Assembly (NCBI RefSeq): GCF_022788635.1
Contig: NZ_CP076024.1
Location: 3,573,503 to 3,637,502 of the forward strand
Length of the DNA: 64,000 nucleotides
Direction: 5' to 3'
Source: Methylobacter sp. S3L5C
GTDB taxonomy: Bacteria > Pseudomonadota > Gammaproteobacteria > Methylococcales > Methylomonadaceae
The position numbers and the translations under genes are program-made. Below are positions 1 through 8,262 of the stretch, one piece after another (the first letter of the stretch is position 1; every line of letters begins with the position of its first letter). The notes beneath the pieces are model-generated. The model did no database searches, was not told the origin of the DNA, and saw only the letters and a program-made list of their open reading frames with translations.

Positions 1-388
1 CATCGCCCACGACAATCTCGCCCGATTTTGTATCGTATTTGGCATGTAAAGCATCCATTGGGTTTTGGGACTGCTTAAACTTTTCAACTTTCGGTGCCTG
101 CCGCATCATTGCCGTTAATAGCCCTCGCATTAACTTAACGACACTTTGCTCCAAAACGTAGGTTCGTCCCTGATTATCTTCACTACGCCGATAAGCCAGT
201 GCCAAACCCCACACGGCAAGAATACTGTAGACATTATCCCTTACCCAGGCATCGGTATAGTTACCATGGGCATTAACAGCAGTACTGGCAGGCAACAAGC
301 CACTGATCCAATCCTGTTTATTAAGGATGATATCTTGTACTTGCTGGTAGTAAGTATCCAGCTTATCTTGCGAATCAATCATTTTCAT
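1..388 (-). CDS. GH15-like glucoamylase / phosphorylase-kinase-type protein, N-terminal part (cut by window edge)
   Basis: The minus strand is open from an ATG at 388 to the left edge, so only about 129 N-terminal residues are seen and the gene continues outside. The segment [18 protein letters not shown] is typical of the (alpha/alpha)6-barrel start of glycoside hydrolase family 15 proteins, including bacterial relatives of phosphorylase kinase alpha/beta subunits. Such proteins act on alpha-glucan ends or serve as glycogen-linked regulators. No signal peptide is visible, so a cytoplasmic protein is likely. The active-site region is not in view, so catalytic status cannot be judged. Confidence 0.75.
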   Translation of the reverse strand, partial: MKMIDSQDKLDTYYQQVQDIILNKQDWISGLLPASTAVNAHGNYTDAWVRDNVYSILAVWGLALAYRRSEDNQGRTYVLEQSVVKLMRGLLTAMMRQAPKVEKFKQSQNPMDALHAKYDTKSGEIVVGD

Positions 389-877
389 ATTTTGCAACGT
401 GTCAATTTCCTGGTAGAACCATTATATTCATATTTATATAAAAATTTCTAGCAGATGTTGTGCCATTATTTCTGTTAATAATAAATGTCGCTACTACAGA
501 CATATCGATAGACTAATTATTTATTTTTCAGGCTGATTTGAAGCTAACCAGCAAACAATTAATAAGGCTTCCCGCCATAAAAAATCAGCCAACATTTTAC
601 AAAGCCAATATCGGTTGATTGTTTGCACCAAATTAGTCCAGATTGCACTACAAAAGTGCTATGTTAATCAACAAGTAAGTCACTAACATTAAAAGAGAAA
701 CAATCAGTCATTATTTCCCTACAGCCAATACCGCTATTTCAAATTTTTGAGTGATTTTGCTAGACTGTTCAATTAAACTGACTAAAATGAATGGTAAATA
801 ACAATCTGTAATCTAAAGCCTGTTATTTCTGATTCATCCTTTGTAATACCCCATCTAAACCCAAGCGGACTTTTCTA
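389..877. other. Intergenic region between divergent genes
   Basis: About 490 AT-rich bases separate the minus-strand GH15-like gene from the plus-strand SHOCT gene and should hold both promoters. I see no convincing ORF, RNA gene or strong hairpin here. Confidence 0.5.
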
Positions 878-1765
878 ATGAAACAGCTTACGCCGGAAGG
901 CCAGCAAATAATCAACAACATTGCCCAGCGCTATAACTTTAGTCCTGATGCCGTATTCAGCATGTTACAGTCAGTCATTAAAGGTAATGGCTCCATGGCT
1001 CAGTTTAATCATCGTGAGTTTGGTGGTTCCGGCCAATGGATGAAAGGTGGCATGATTATGTTGGGCGATATGTTCAATAATGGTTTAAAAAACAGCGTAG
1101 GTGGACTGTGTCAAGAATTGTCGACGCTCATTGCCAATCAACCGGGGCTTATCCAAAGCGGCAGTTTTCAGTCGCAGAGTCAGGGCAATCAGGAACAAAG
1201 CAACTTTGGTAACGGTTATTCCAACAACAACGGCGGGCAGCAACAACAAAACGGCTCCGGACCTGTCGGAGCAGTAAGTTTGTTTGTACCACCACCTGCC
1301 GGCAGCTCCGGAAACTGGTGGCCCGCTGGTCTGCAAAACCCCAACAGCACGGGTGCACAAAATAACGTGCGCTATGCTTACTTTGCCACCATTAATCGAC
1401 TCGCTATTGACATTAATGGACAGGTAACCCTTTACGATACGCTAAATCATCACATTGGTGGCTTTTCCCAACAACAATCGACAGGAGGCTCAGTTACTTT
1501 TACCAGTCAATTCGGACTGGTCGACGTTAAAAACCTGCCCATCATTTCTATCGATAACGTGCCGGTACAAAAACCGCTGCAAGCCCCCTCAACACCTGCA
1601 CCGGTTTATACTCAAGCTAATTCTGTTAGTAACTCAAGTGGAAATCAAAATCAGGAAGCCGATATTTTTGGCGCAATCGAGAAATTGGCTGCTCTGAAAG
1701 ATAAAGGCATCTTGTCTGATAGCGAGTACAGCACCAAAAAAGCGGAACTATTAGCCCGATTATAA
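878..1765 (+). CDS. SHOCT-domain protein with a Gln/Asn/Gly-rich linker
   Basis: The 295-residue product has three visible parts: an N-terminal helical region (about 1-85), a low-complexity stretch rich in Q, N, G and S (about 95-130), and a middle beta-rich region. The last ~32 residues, starting DIFGAIEKLAALKDKGILSD and ending KKAELLARL, match the SHOCT (short C-terminal) helical module, usually a small oligomerisation or interaction motif. No signal peptide or membrane segment is evident. The molecular function is unknown. It stands alone, with its own upstream region. Confidence 0.75.
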   Translation: MKQLTPEGQQIINNIAQRYNFSPDAVFSMLQSVIKGNGSMAQFNHREFGGSGQWMKGGMIMLGDMFNNGLKNSVGGLCQELSTLIANQPGLIQSGSFQSQSQGNQEQSNFGNGYSNNNGGQQQQNGSGPVGAVSLFVPPPAGSSGNWWPAGLQNPNSTGAQNNVRYAYFATINRLAIDINGQVTLYDTLNHHIGGFSQQQSTGGSVTFTSQFGLVDVKNLPIISIDNVPVQKPLQAPSTPAPVYTQANSVSNSSGNQNQEADIFGAIEKLAALKDKGILSDSEYSTKKAELLARL

Positions 1766-1800
1766 GCTGATAACTCTGTCATCTTTATTGAGTCCAGTAG

Positions 1801-1826
1801 GTCGGGTTAGCAAAGTATAACCCGAC
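1801..1826. repeat. Perfect hairpin downstream of the SHOCT gene
   Basis: Arms GTCGGGTTA and TAACCCGAC surround an 8-nt loop, 36 bases past the SHOCT stop codon. There is no T-run, so it is more likely a REP-type palindrome than a classical terminator. Similar GTCGGGTTA-type sequence recurs in the repeats at 1958-2021 and 3269-3330. Confidence 0.6.
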
Positions 1827-1957
1827 AATTTTGGCTCAATACAGTGTAATACAATACCAGTTTTTATCAGTTTATTCTGGCAAGCGTGGCAGGGTTTGTA
1901 AACCACGACCGGCTCGAAGGATAAAAATTGGGGGGACGGTGAAATGGCTTTTGCTGA

Positions 1958-2021
1958 TAATATTGGCTATGAATAATCAAAATGTCGAGTTACGCTATCA
2001 CTAACCCGACCTACAAGACTT
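1958..2021 (+). repeat. Intergenic repeat, copy A (upstream of vapBC)
   Basis: This stretch begins TAATATTGGCTAT and ends CCGACCTACAAGACTT. It aligns by eye over about 60 bases with 3269-3330, in the same orientation, with scattered substitutions. The two copies flank the vapBC operon. Confidence 0.55.
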
Positions 2022-2338
2022 GGCTTTCCAATAACCATGATTTGTCTTAGTCTCCAGAAATAAAAAAATAACGATAAAGCCCAGAAGGTCAATGGAATGG
2101 AATCCTCCCATTGACCAGAAAGACTCCAAGGCTGACGACAAATCCACTCTACGAGTTATAAACCTCGTCATATTTCGGTGCTTGCCGAAAACAGCCGTTA
2201 TCGCTATCTCCCAAATAGGCTTATTTCTACTTAAATCTCCAATTATTTTTAGGCAAAAAGCAGGGTATAACCTTGCTCATTGCTTTACTCAAAAAAAAGT
2301 AATACCATTTAAGTATTACTCATAAACAGGTGATAACG

Positions 2339-2566
2339 ATGCGTGTAACCAGTAAAGGACAAGTAACCATTCCCCAAAATGTCAGGGAAAACATGGGCAT
2401 TTTGCCCGCTGAAACCGAAATCGAATTCTTGCAGGATGAAAACGGGCGTTGGTATATCAATAAAACCCAAGCTTCAAAGCAAAAATCCAGCCGATTCCGG
2501 ACTGCCCATAATGCAGGCAAACTGACAATGAGCACCGCTGACATCATGGCATTGACGCGAGGCTAA
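2339..2566 (+). CDS. vapB: VapB-type antitoxin, AbrB/SpoVT fold
   Basis: The product begins MRVTSKGQVTIPQNVRENMG, the classic AbrB/MazE swapped-hairpin DNA-binding motif with the TSKGQVTIP signature. Antitoxins of this kind bind the cognate PIN toxin through a flexible C-terminal tail and repress their own operon. The ATG at 2339 is preferred because AGGTGA lies 5 bases upstream; the in-frame GTG at 2330 lies inside that ribosome-binding site. The gene ends 2 bases before the PIN-domain gene, as in a vapBC operon. About 75 residues is a normal length. Confidence 0.85.
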   Translation: MRVTSKGQVTIPQNVRENMGILPAETEIEFLQDENGRWYINKTQASKQKSSRFRTAHNAGKLTMSTADIMALTRG

Positions 2567-2568
2567 AC

Positions 2569-2994
2569 ATGGCTGTTATTCTAATCGACAGCTGCATTGT
2601 TACCGATTTAGCCGCTCCTGAAAGCGCCTGGTTTGAATGGAGCGCTTCAACACTGGAGCGACTGGATCAAAACCACATCATGGTCATTAACCCGATTATT
2701 TATGCCGAGTGTTCGGTGGGCTTTGCACGCATTGAAGAGGTGGAAGCATTATTCGAGACCTTAGGCTTTGCGATGAAACCTGTTCCGAGAGAAGCCCTGT
2801 TTCTGGCCGGAAAAGCTTTTTTGCAATACAAAAAACGCAAAGGCGAAAAAGGCAATGTGCTCCCGGATTTTTTTATCGGTGCACATGCGGCAGTGTCCGG
2901 TTATTCATTAATGTCCCGTGACAAGGGACGGTTCAGTACCTACTTCCCCAGCGTTGAATTGATTATCCCCGAATCAACTGCCGGAGTTAATTGA
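2569..2994 (+). CDS. vapC: VapC-type PIN-domain ribonuclease toxin
   Basis: This 141-residue PIN-domain protein has an acidic residue at the N-terminus (AVILIDSC), a conserved glutamate in NPIIYAEC, and DFFIGAHAAVSGY followed by SRDKGRFSTYFP near the C-terminus. Together these form the metal-binding acidic cluster of VapC endoribonucleases. VapC toxins cleave tRNA or rRNA when freed from VapB. The gene directly follows the AbrB-type antitoxin and is probably translated with it. The motif set looks intact, so the toxin is likely functional. Confidence 0.85.
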   Translation: MAVILIDSCIVTDLAAPESAWFEWSASTLERLDQNHIMVINPIIYAECSVGFARIEEVEALFETLGFAMKPVPREALFLAGKAFLQYKKRKGEKGNVLPDFFIGAHAAVSGYSLMSRDKGRFSTYFPSVELIIPESTAGVN

Positions 2995-3268
2995 TGTAAA
3001 TGGCAAGGAAGCCTTAATATTATTAGGGTGGATTTATGACACCGATCAATAAAAATGCCTAGAAGATAAACATGCTAAGGGTCAGATTTTGCAAAAGCCT
3101 ATTTTGATAAATCATTGCAAGCCCTGACCCTGTTAATATATTAACCGCTTGAAGCGTGACAGGGTTTACCACCCTGTCACTCATGTTTTGAAAGCTATTG
3201 AAGTCTTTAAACATTTCGGTCGGGGTTGCAATAAACGACCGAAACGTCATAAACCCTGTCATGCTAAG

Positions 3269-3330
3269 TAATATTAGCTATAAATAACAAAATCTCGGGT
3301 GCGGTATCGCTAAGCCGACTTACAAGGCTT
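3269..3330 (+). repeat. Intergenic repeat, copy B (downstream of vapBC)
   Basis: This is the second diverged copy of the repeat at 1958-2021, running from TAATATTAGCTAT to CCGACTTACAAGGCTT. The region just before it (about 3145-3262) holds further inverted pieces such as GACAGGGTTT...ACCCTGTC. Confidence 0.5.
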
Positions 3331-3335
3331 ACGAG

Positions 3336-3770
3336 TTATTTATTTAAACCTGTAGAGCCAAATCCCCCTTCACCTCGTTGTGTGCTAGATAATTCTTTTT
3401 GTTCTTCTATATCAACAGATAGCGTTGGTTTAATAACTAATTGGGCTATTTTTTGTCCCTTGGTTACATGATAAGTTTCTTTTCCATGATTTATCAAGAT
3501 AACTCCTATTTCACCTCTATATCCCTCATCAACAGTACCAGGTGTATTTAGCACTGTGATGGCATATTTAAGAGCTAAACCACTTTTAGGTCGCACCTGA
3601 GCTTCTGTATTTTCAGGCAGTTGAACCGAAAGACCTGTACCAATTAAAGCAACTTCATTTGGCAAGATTTCTTTGTCACAGATAGAACATAAATCCATTC
3701 CTGCATCACCTGGGTGAGCGTATGATGGAATTATTGCATCAGCATGTGTTTTTTTAAATATTAGTTTCAT
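3336..3770 (-). CDS. dut: dUTP diphosphatase (dUTPase)
   Basis: All five trimeric dUTPase motifs are present in order: [42 protein letters not shown] and the C-terminal [10 protein letters not shown] arm. The enzyme hydrolyses dUTP to dUMP and pyrophosphate, keeping uracil out of DNA and feeding dTMP synthesis. I chose the ATG at 3770 because AAGG stands just before it; an ATG at 3785 overlapping the upstream stop codon is also possible. The gene is coupled to a second dUTPase-superfamily gene and is AT-rich compared with its neighbours, which suggests acquisition from a phage or plasmid. Confidence 0.9.
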   Translation of the reverse strand: MKLIFKKTHADAIIPSYAHPGDAGMDLCSICDKEILPNEVALIGTGLSVQLPENTEAQVRPKSGLALKYAITVLNTPGTVDEGYRGEIGVILINHGKETYHVTKGQKIAQLVIKPTLSVDIEEQKELSSTQRGEGGFGSTGLNK

Positions 3771-3781
3771 TTTAACCTTGT

Positions 3782-4522
3782 TCATTTTTTTACGTCATAA
3801 TATTTCGAAGCATATATAGCTAAAGCAACGCCAGTAGCTACAATCCCATTAAATAAATAGTTATTATTGTTACTAATATTGGCAACAAAAGCCCCAACTA
3901 TTGTAAAACCGACAACTAAACTAGGTGGTATCCAGAGTCCTCTGCACCGTGTTTTTTTTTCGTTAGCTAATTTGGTATCATTTTCTTTTATTTTTTCATC
4001 AATATTTATTGATGAAAATAACTCAGTAATAATATCTGCTCTACCACCAGAATGGCGGCTTATTTTTTTTGGAGCTACATTATTTTTAACAAAAATAATA
4101 GTACAAAATTTTTCCTTATACTCTAGTTCTATTTTTTCTGACGAATGATTATGTATAGCTATTAGTAAATGACCACTCCAATCAGGGTCAATAGTTGTTG
4201 ATATATGCGATAAACCTAAACTTACCTTTTTAACTTTAGACTCGATTAATCCAGCATATAATCTATTTTTTGGCATTTGAATATTTTCAAGTGTCGAAAT
4301 AAGTGTTGTTGAATTCGGGAGTAAAATAATAGGAGCTTCATCTGAAGCATGATTGGCTCCTTTTTTTTCTAATGTATAGTAATCACTACCGACTCTTAAA
4401 TCATAACCTATTGCCGTCATTGATTTATCACTGTGAGGAGAAATAACTAACTTAGTTAAATCCGAACAATTAGTATCAGTTGAAAGTATTTCTTCTAATT
4501 CACCATCTGTTAAAAATGACAT
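3782..4522 (-). CDS. Membrane-anchored dCTP deaminase-like protein, probable pseudoenzyme
   Basis: Residues 1-155 resemble the dCTP deaminase branch of the dUTPase superfamily: [25 protein letters not shown] and a following beta-barrel. Against E. coli Dcd as I recall it, Ser111, Arg115 and the catalytic Glu138 are replaced by V, S and A, so deaminase activity is doubtful. A charged linker (about 170-192) leads to two hydrophobic segments (about 200-216 and 222-240), so the nucleotide-binding-like domain should sit on the inner membrane. Stop and start codons overlap with or lie close to the downstream dUTPase gene, so the two are probably one operon. A regulatory, sensing or defence role is an inference. 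Confidence 0.65.
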   Translation of the reverse strand: MSFLTDGELEEILSTDTNCSDLTKLVISPHSDKSMTAIGYDLRVGSDYYTLEKKGANHASDEAPIILLPNSTTLISTLENIQMPKNRLYAGLIESKVKKVSLGLSHISTTIDPDWSGHLLIAIHNHSSEKIELEYKEKFCTIIFVKNNVAPKKISRHSGGRADIITELFSSINIDEKIKENDTKLANEKKTRCRGLWIPPSLVVGFTIVGAFVANISNNNNYLFNGIVATGVALAIYASKYYDVKK

Positions 4523-5094
4523 TAATGCTTCCCTATTTAGTATTCATAAATGATCTCTTAAATTTCCTCTAAGAAAAGATATATTAGGACACCTACATTG
4601 AAGGAAAAATCAAAGCACTCATGATTGATGCATAATTAATTATTCGAATCAATGAACCAAACTCGATTAATTCAAGCTTAGACATCTAAAAAGTGCTTAG
4701 TAATTCTTTATAAAATTCAAAAATAAACATCTACTATTTGTTTTATTTTATCTTTTTTATAATATTATCATAATTTATTTTTGTTAGCGACCTAAACTTA
4801 TGCAAATTAATTCTAGATTTCCCAATCTACTGGGTAATCAATGGAACCAGGTATGCCGGGCAAATGCTTTTCGTGCCCGACATTTTCACGTTAAAAGACA
4901 CGAATGGCATTGAAGTAATCTCTCGATATTCTGATTTTGACCGTTGAATGTTGGGCAACGAAAAGCTGTTGCCCAACCAACATTACTGTTATCGGTTCTT
5001 ATTGATTAATTACCAGCGCAGAAAAAGCCAACAATTCAGGCCTTTGTTCGTGCTTTTCGTGTCTTTCGTGGATATTGCTTTTTGCTTGTTTATC
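4523..5094. other. AT-rich intergenic region with hairpin and repeat fragments
   Basis: This stretch holds the likely promoter of the dCTP-deaminase-like operon. It contains a perfect 10-bp hairpin (GTTGGGCAAC 4950-4959 with GTTGCCCAAC 4968-4977). TTCGTGTCTTTCGTGG at 5056-5071 is a half copy of the terminal sequence of the repeat at 8118-8261. No ORF is convincing. Confidence 0.5.
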
Positions 5095-5790
5095 TTATTT
5101 ACCTAATACGACCCGTTGTATCGGGCTCCATTCACCATGAGCCTGACTTTTGTCCCACCAGCGCATTCGGTATTCGCGGGTTTCATAAGTGCCACCGTCT
5201 GCCACCGGGCGCTCATCATAATAAGGTTTTACGGTATTAATGGCTAAAAAACTCCAATCGCCACCATTACTATTCGTCTCTATCCAGATGCCATCATGAC
5301 CATGTTTTTTAAAATCAAAACGGACACGCGGGCCGGTATCACCTTGTTCCAGCGTCAGCGTATAGTCAGGAATGGGGTATTCAACGGTATTAACCGAGCC
5401 AATAATACCCAAATCGTGGCCGATGACTTCGGTGTACTTAAGGCTGGCTTTGATGCGGACAATCTGGTTAAACAGACGCTTTTGAATGCCCGGGATAACA
5501 GCAGGCGGTGGCGTGGTAAAGACTGATGCTTGCGGATAGTTGATAATATCATTGCCGCTACCGCTTATCATGAGTTGCTTATAGGCGGTTGCTTCTTTGG
5601 CATCGCGGCGCATGGCAGGATGCCATTGCTCTAACAGCCAAATATAATAAAGCAGATCCGCTGAGGTCGCCTTAAGCTCTTGATTATTAATACCGCACTC
5701 AGGGCCGTTAACCGGCAACTTTAAATTATAATGGTTTAGCCAGATAATTTGGGCAGCTTCGGTGGTAGGAAAAAAACTGTTACTGGTCAT
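5095..5790 (-). CDS. Uncharacterised 231-residue protein
   Basis: I do not recognise a family. The N-terminal half (1-120) looks helical, with many W and Y residues and a proline-rich link (TTPPPAVIPG). The C-terminal half looks like beta-sandwich: GPRVRFDFKKHGHDGIWIET through EYRMRWWDKSQAHGEWSPI resembles a fibronectin-III-type domain. There is no signal peptide. SD-like GGAGAG precedes the ATG. It is flanked by repeat-rich intergenic DNA and is monocistronic. Confidence 0.6.
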   Translation of the reverse strand: MTSNSFFPTTEAAQIIWLNHYNLKLPVNGPECGINNQELKATSADLLYYIWLLEQWHPAMRRDAKEATAYKQLMISGSGNDIINYPQASVFTTPPPAVIPGIQKRLFNQIVRIKASLKYTEVIGHDLGIIGSVNTVEYPIPDYTLTLEQGDTGPRVRFDFKKHGHDGIWIETNSNGGDWSFLAINTVKPYYDERPVADGGTYETREYRMRWWDKSQAHGEWSPIQRVVLGK

Positions 5791-6419
5791 AAAAAGGTCT
5801 CTCCTGGTAGGTTAATGGTGGTTATAAAATTATTTTAAGACATTATTGATGCGATTAAGATCGCTGCCTGGAAGTATTGGCAGAGTTTTATGCCTTGTGA
5901 GGAGTATTCTTAAGGATATTTCCTGATTTGTCTAGCTTTTGAGTTAAGTCTTTTTTACTGACTGTTTTCAAGTTATTCTTGCAAGGTAATCCCTGCATCT
6001 ACCAAGGTAATCCCTGCGTCTTAGCGGGAATATATTTAATAATTTGGTTGGCAATAAATAGTATTTGAGAGTGGCTAATAACCTTGAAGGATTGTCGGCA
6101 CAGGCTAATGGATCGCCTAAAACAGCGAGGACGTTCCCTGTTAACCATTGTGATTCTCGACTCACTCTGCCGACTCTCCCTGAGGCTCTCAGGGATTAAC
6201 CAATAACTTTCGGTATATTCCCTGAGACTCTCGGCAGGTTCCCTGAAAGATGCAATATGAGCACAGGCACGAGCGTAGACTTGATAAATTTTATTGATAA
6301 CAAAAAAACCGGCAAGGGCGTAATACATCAAAATGGGATATAGCCTTATTTAGGCTACCCATGTTAAGCGGAACGCTTTTACAGATACCAGTCCTTGAAG
6401 AATTGGTATCTGTAACAAC
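5791..6419. other. Repeat-rich intergenic region
   Basis: Reading frames here are created by repeats rather than protein constraint. Visible structure includes a tandem pair around CAAGGTAATCCCTGC (5982-6020) and several GACTCTC/CCCTGAG blocks between 6160 and 6255, including the palindrome CCCTGAGGCTCTCAGGG. The 3' end near 6385-6415 has inverted GATACCA/TGGTATC sequence next to the GTPase stop codon. Confidence 0.5.
5982..6020 (+). repeat. Tandem direct repeat CAAGGTAATCCCTGCNTCT
   Basis: Two copies of a ~19-base unit lie 21 bases apart and differ at one position. Only two copies are seen and there is no spacer diversity, so it is not a CRISPR array. Confidence 0.65.
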
Positions 6420-7340
6420 TTAATTTGACCCTTTCCAAGTCTGCTTTCTGGCTTTTTTCTTGGCCGCTTTCTCTTCACGAATAATCTCAAGCTCCACCAG
6501 CTCTTGTTCCATCATCGCAGGCGTTTCAAAAGTAACCCGGCCTATCGTCCCTGCGCGTAATTCGGCCAACAAAATTTTAGCGACTTTATCCATTTCGACA
6601 CGCCCACCTGAGCGCAAACAACCACGATTTTTGCCAATGGCCTGCATCAATTCATGTTCGGTTTGCGGCAATGGCTCCAACTGAAAACGAGCTTTCAAAA
6701 AATCGGGGTAATGGTTTAATAAATATTCAGCCGCAAAAGAAGCAATTTGTTCATGATCTATAGCGGTATCTTTGATAGCACCGGTGGTGGCAAGTCGATA
6801 ACCGCTATTTTTATTTTCGACGTTACCCCACAGCAAACCGGGCGTGTCCAACAAAACAATGCCGTTGCCTATTGCTATACGTTGTTGTGTTTTGGTAACG
6901 GCGGGTTCATTACCGGTTTTGGCAATCATTCTGCCGGCCAATATATTGATGAAGGTGGATTTTCCCACATTGGGAATACCCATAATCAGAGTGTTGATGA
7001 GCCTTGAACTGGTCGCTTTATCCGGCAGCATTTTATGGCACAACTCAGAAAGTTGACGAATTTTTTCAGGATGATCAACGGTAACAGCCAGGGTTTTTAC
7101 GCCTTGTTCCCGCTCCAGATAAGTTTGCCATTGCAAAGTTCTTTCCGGGTCGGCAAGATCACTTTTGCTGAGTATTTTGATGCAGGGCTTGTCGCCACGC
7201 AGCTTGGCAACCATGGGGTTTTGGCTACTAAAGGGAATACGCGCATCCAAAACTTCAATAATCAAATCAACCTGAGGCAGGATTTCTTTGATCTCTTTGC
7301 TGGCCTTGTGCATGTGACCGGGGTACCACTGAATAAGCAT
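6420..7340 (-). CDS. ylqF: Ribosome biogenesis GTPase YlqF/RbgA
   Basis: This 306-residue circularly permuted GTPase starts MLIQWYPGHMHKA, the family signature. G4 (KILSKSDL) precedes G1 (MGIPNVGKSTFIN), with G3 (LLDTPGLLW) last. The C-terminal ~100 residues form the RNA-binding helical domain and end in a lysine-rich tail. RbgA binds the late 50S precursor and promotes its maturation with GTP hydrolysis. Length and motif order are standard. It is transcribed alone, divergent from yfbR. Confidence 0.9.
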   Translation of the reverse strand: MLIQWYPGHMHKASKEIKEILPQVDLIIEVLDARIPFSSQNPMVAKLRGDKPCIKILSKSDLADPERTLQWQTYLEREQGVKTLAVTVDHPEKIRQLSELCHKMLPDKATSSRLINTLIMGIPNVGKSTFINILAGRMIAKTGNEPAVTKTQQRIAIGNGIVLLDTPGLLWGNVENKNSGYRLATTGAIKDTAIDHEQIASFAAEYLLNHYPDFLKARFQLEPLPQTEHELMQAIGKNRGCLRSGGRVEMDKVAKILLAELRAGTIGRVTFETPAMMEQELVELEIIREEKAAKKKARKQTWKGSN

Positions 7341-7502
7341 AATTTTGTATTTGATTAAGATGATGTTGGCTTTAGCGCGTAAAATACGCCTGAATGCGAA
7401 CTAAATTAAATAGGGTTTAACACGTTCTCTCATCACGGTAGACAAGATGTCAGCCGTCCACAATACCAGAATGCAGCATTAATAAGTAGGAAAATCAATA
7501 TC

Positions 7503-8108
7503 ATGAAACAGATAACCATAACCAGTAGTTTTTATGCCTATTTATCACGATTAAGATGGATCAAGCGCTGGGGACTTAAACGCAATGCCTGTGAAGAAAA
7601 TGTCATGGAACATAGTTGGGAAGTATCCGTGATTGCCCATACCCTGGCCTTGATTAAAAACCGCTATTATGATGGCACTGTTGACGCCAACGCGATCGCT
7701 ACCGCAGCTTTGTACCATGATATTACCGAAGTGATTACGGGTGATTTACCGACGCCGATCAAATATCACTCCAAAGCCATCAATACCGCTTATAAGCAGA
7801 TAGAAAAACAGGCTGAACTTGAATTGCTGGCGCTGTTACCGGCAGAACTTTATGAAGATTTTGAGGCGCTTATTCATCATGGCAACATGCCTGAAGAGCA
7901 TGTAAAGATCATCAAGGCCGCCGATAAAATATCCGCTTATCTGAAATGCCAAGCGGAATTAAAAGCCGGCAATACCGAATTTGAAACCGCCGCCGAACAA
8001 CTGGCGCTGGCAATTGGTGAATCTGAACAACCGGAAGTTATATTTTTTATGCAGGTTTTTGTACCCAGTTGTGGTTTGACGCTGGATGGTTTGATGAAAA
8101 CCAATTGA
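7503..8108 (+). CDS. yfbR: 5'-deoxynucleotidase YfbR (HD domain)
   Basis: The 201-residue HD-domain phosphohydrolase carries ENVMEHSWEVSVIAHTLA and the metal-binding HD pair in ALYHDITEVITGDLPTPIKY. YfbR removes the 5' phosphate from deoxyribonucleoside monophosphates and helps balance dNMP pools. The N-terminal SRLRWIKRWGLKRNA segment is characteristic of the family. A promoter should lie in 7341-7502, shared with ylqF. Downstream is a small inverted-repeat element. Confidence 0.9.
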   Translation: MKQITITSSFYAYLSRLRWIKRWGLKRNACEENVMEHSWEVSVIAHTLALIKNRYYDGTVDANAIATAALYHDITEVITGDLPTPIKYHSKAINTAYKQIEKQAELELLALLPAELYEDFEALIHHGNMPEEHVKIIKAADKISAYLKCQAELKAGNTEFETAAEQLALAIGESEQPEVIFFMQVFVPSCGLTLDGLMKTN

Positions 8109-8117
8109 GCTGGAAAA

Positions 8118-8261
8118 AGCTGTTCACCACGAAGACACGAAGATAAAAATGTTTTTTTTAGAAGCAGGAGCTTCCAAACTGCATTCCCAAGTCGGAACTT
8201 GGGAATGAACTCAATCCATAAATACAACCTGTCTTTCTTCGTGTCCTTCGTGGTGATAGCT
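8118..8261. repeat. MITE-like element with ~25-bp inverted ends
   Basis: The left end AGCTGTTCACCACGAAG is mirrored at the right by CTTCGTGGTGATAGCT; both arms continue as ACACGAAG/CTTCGTGT with one-base slippage. The ~95-base interior is non-coding and contains a small TTCCCAAGTCGGAACTTGGGAA palindrome. It fills the gap between the yfbR and sbcB stop codons. Confidence 0.65.
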
Positions 8262-8262
8262 T

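Noticed and set aside
146-451. 101-codon plus-strand ORF at the left edge
   Set aside because: It is antisense to a minus-strand frame with clear GH15-like sequence ([12 protein letters not shown]).
2092-2325. 77-codon ORF before vapB
   Set aside because: No family resemblance, no ribosome-binding site, and it lies in repeat-rich DNA directly upstream of vapB.
3782-4522. Active dCTP deaminase
   Set aside because: The residues matching E. coli Ser111, Arg115 and Glu138 are V, S and A, so a working deaminase is not supported.
5982-6020. CRISPR-like direct repeats
   Set aside because: Only two copies with 2-base spacing and no cas genes in the window.
5999-6331. 110-codon minus-strand ORF
   Set aside because: Its sequence is made by GACTCTC/CCCTGAG repeats; composition is not protein-like.
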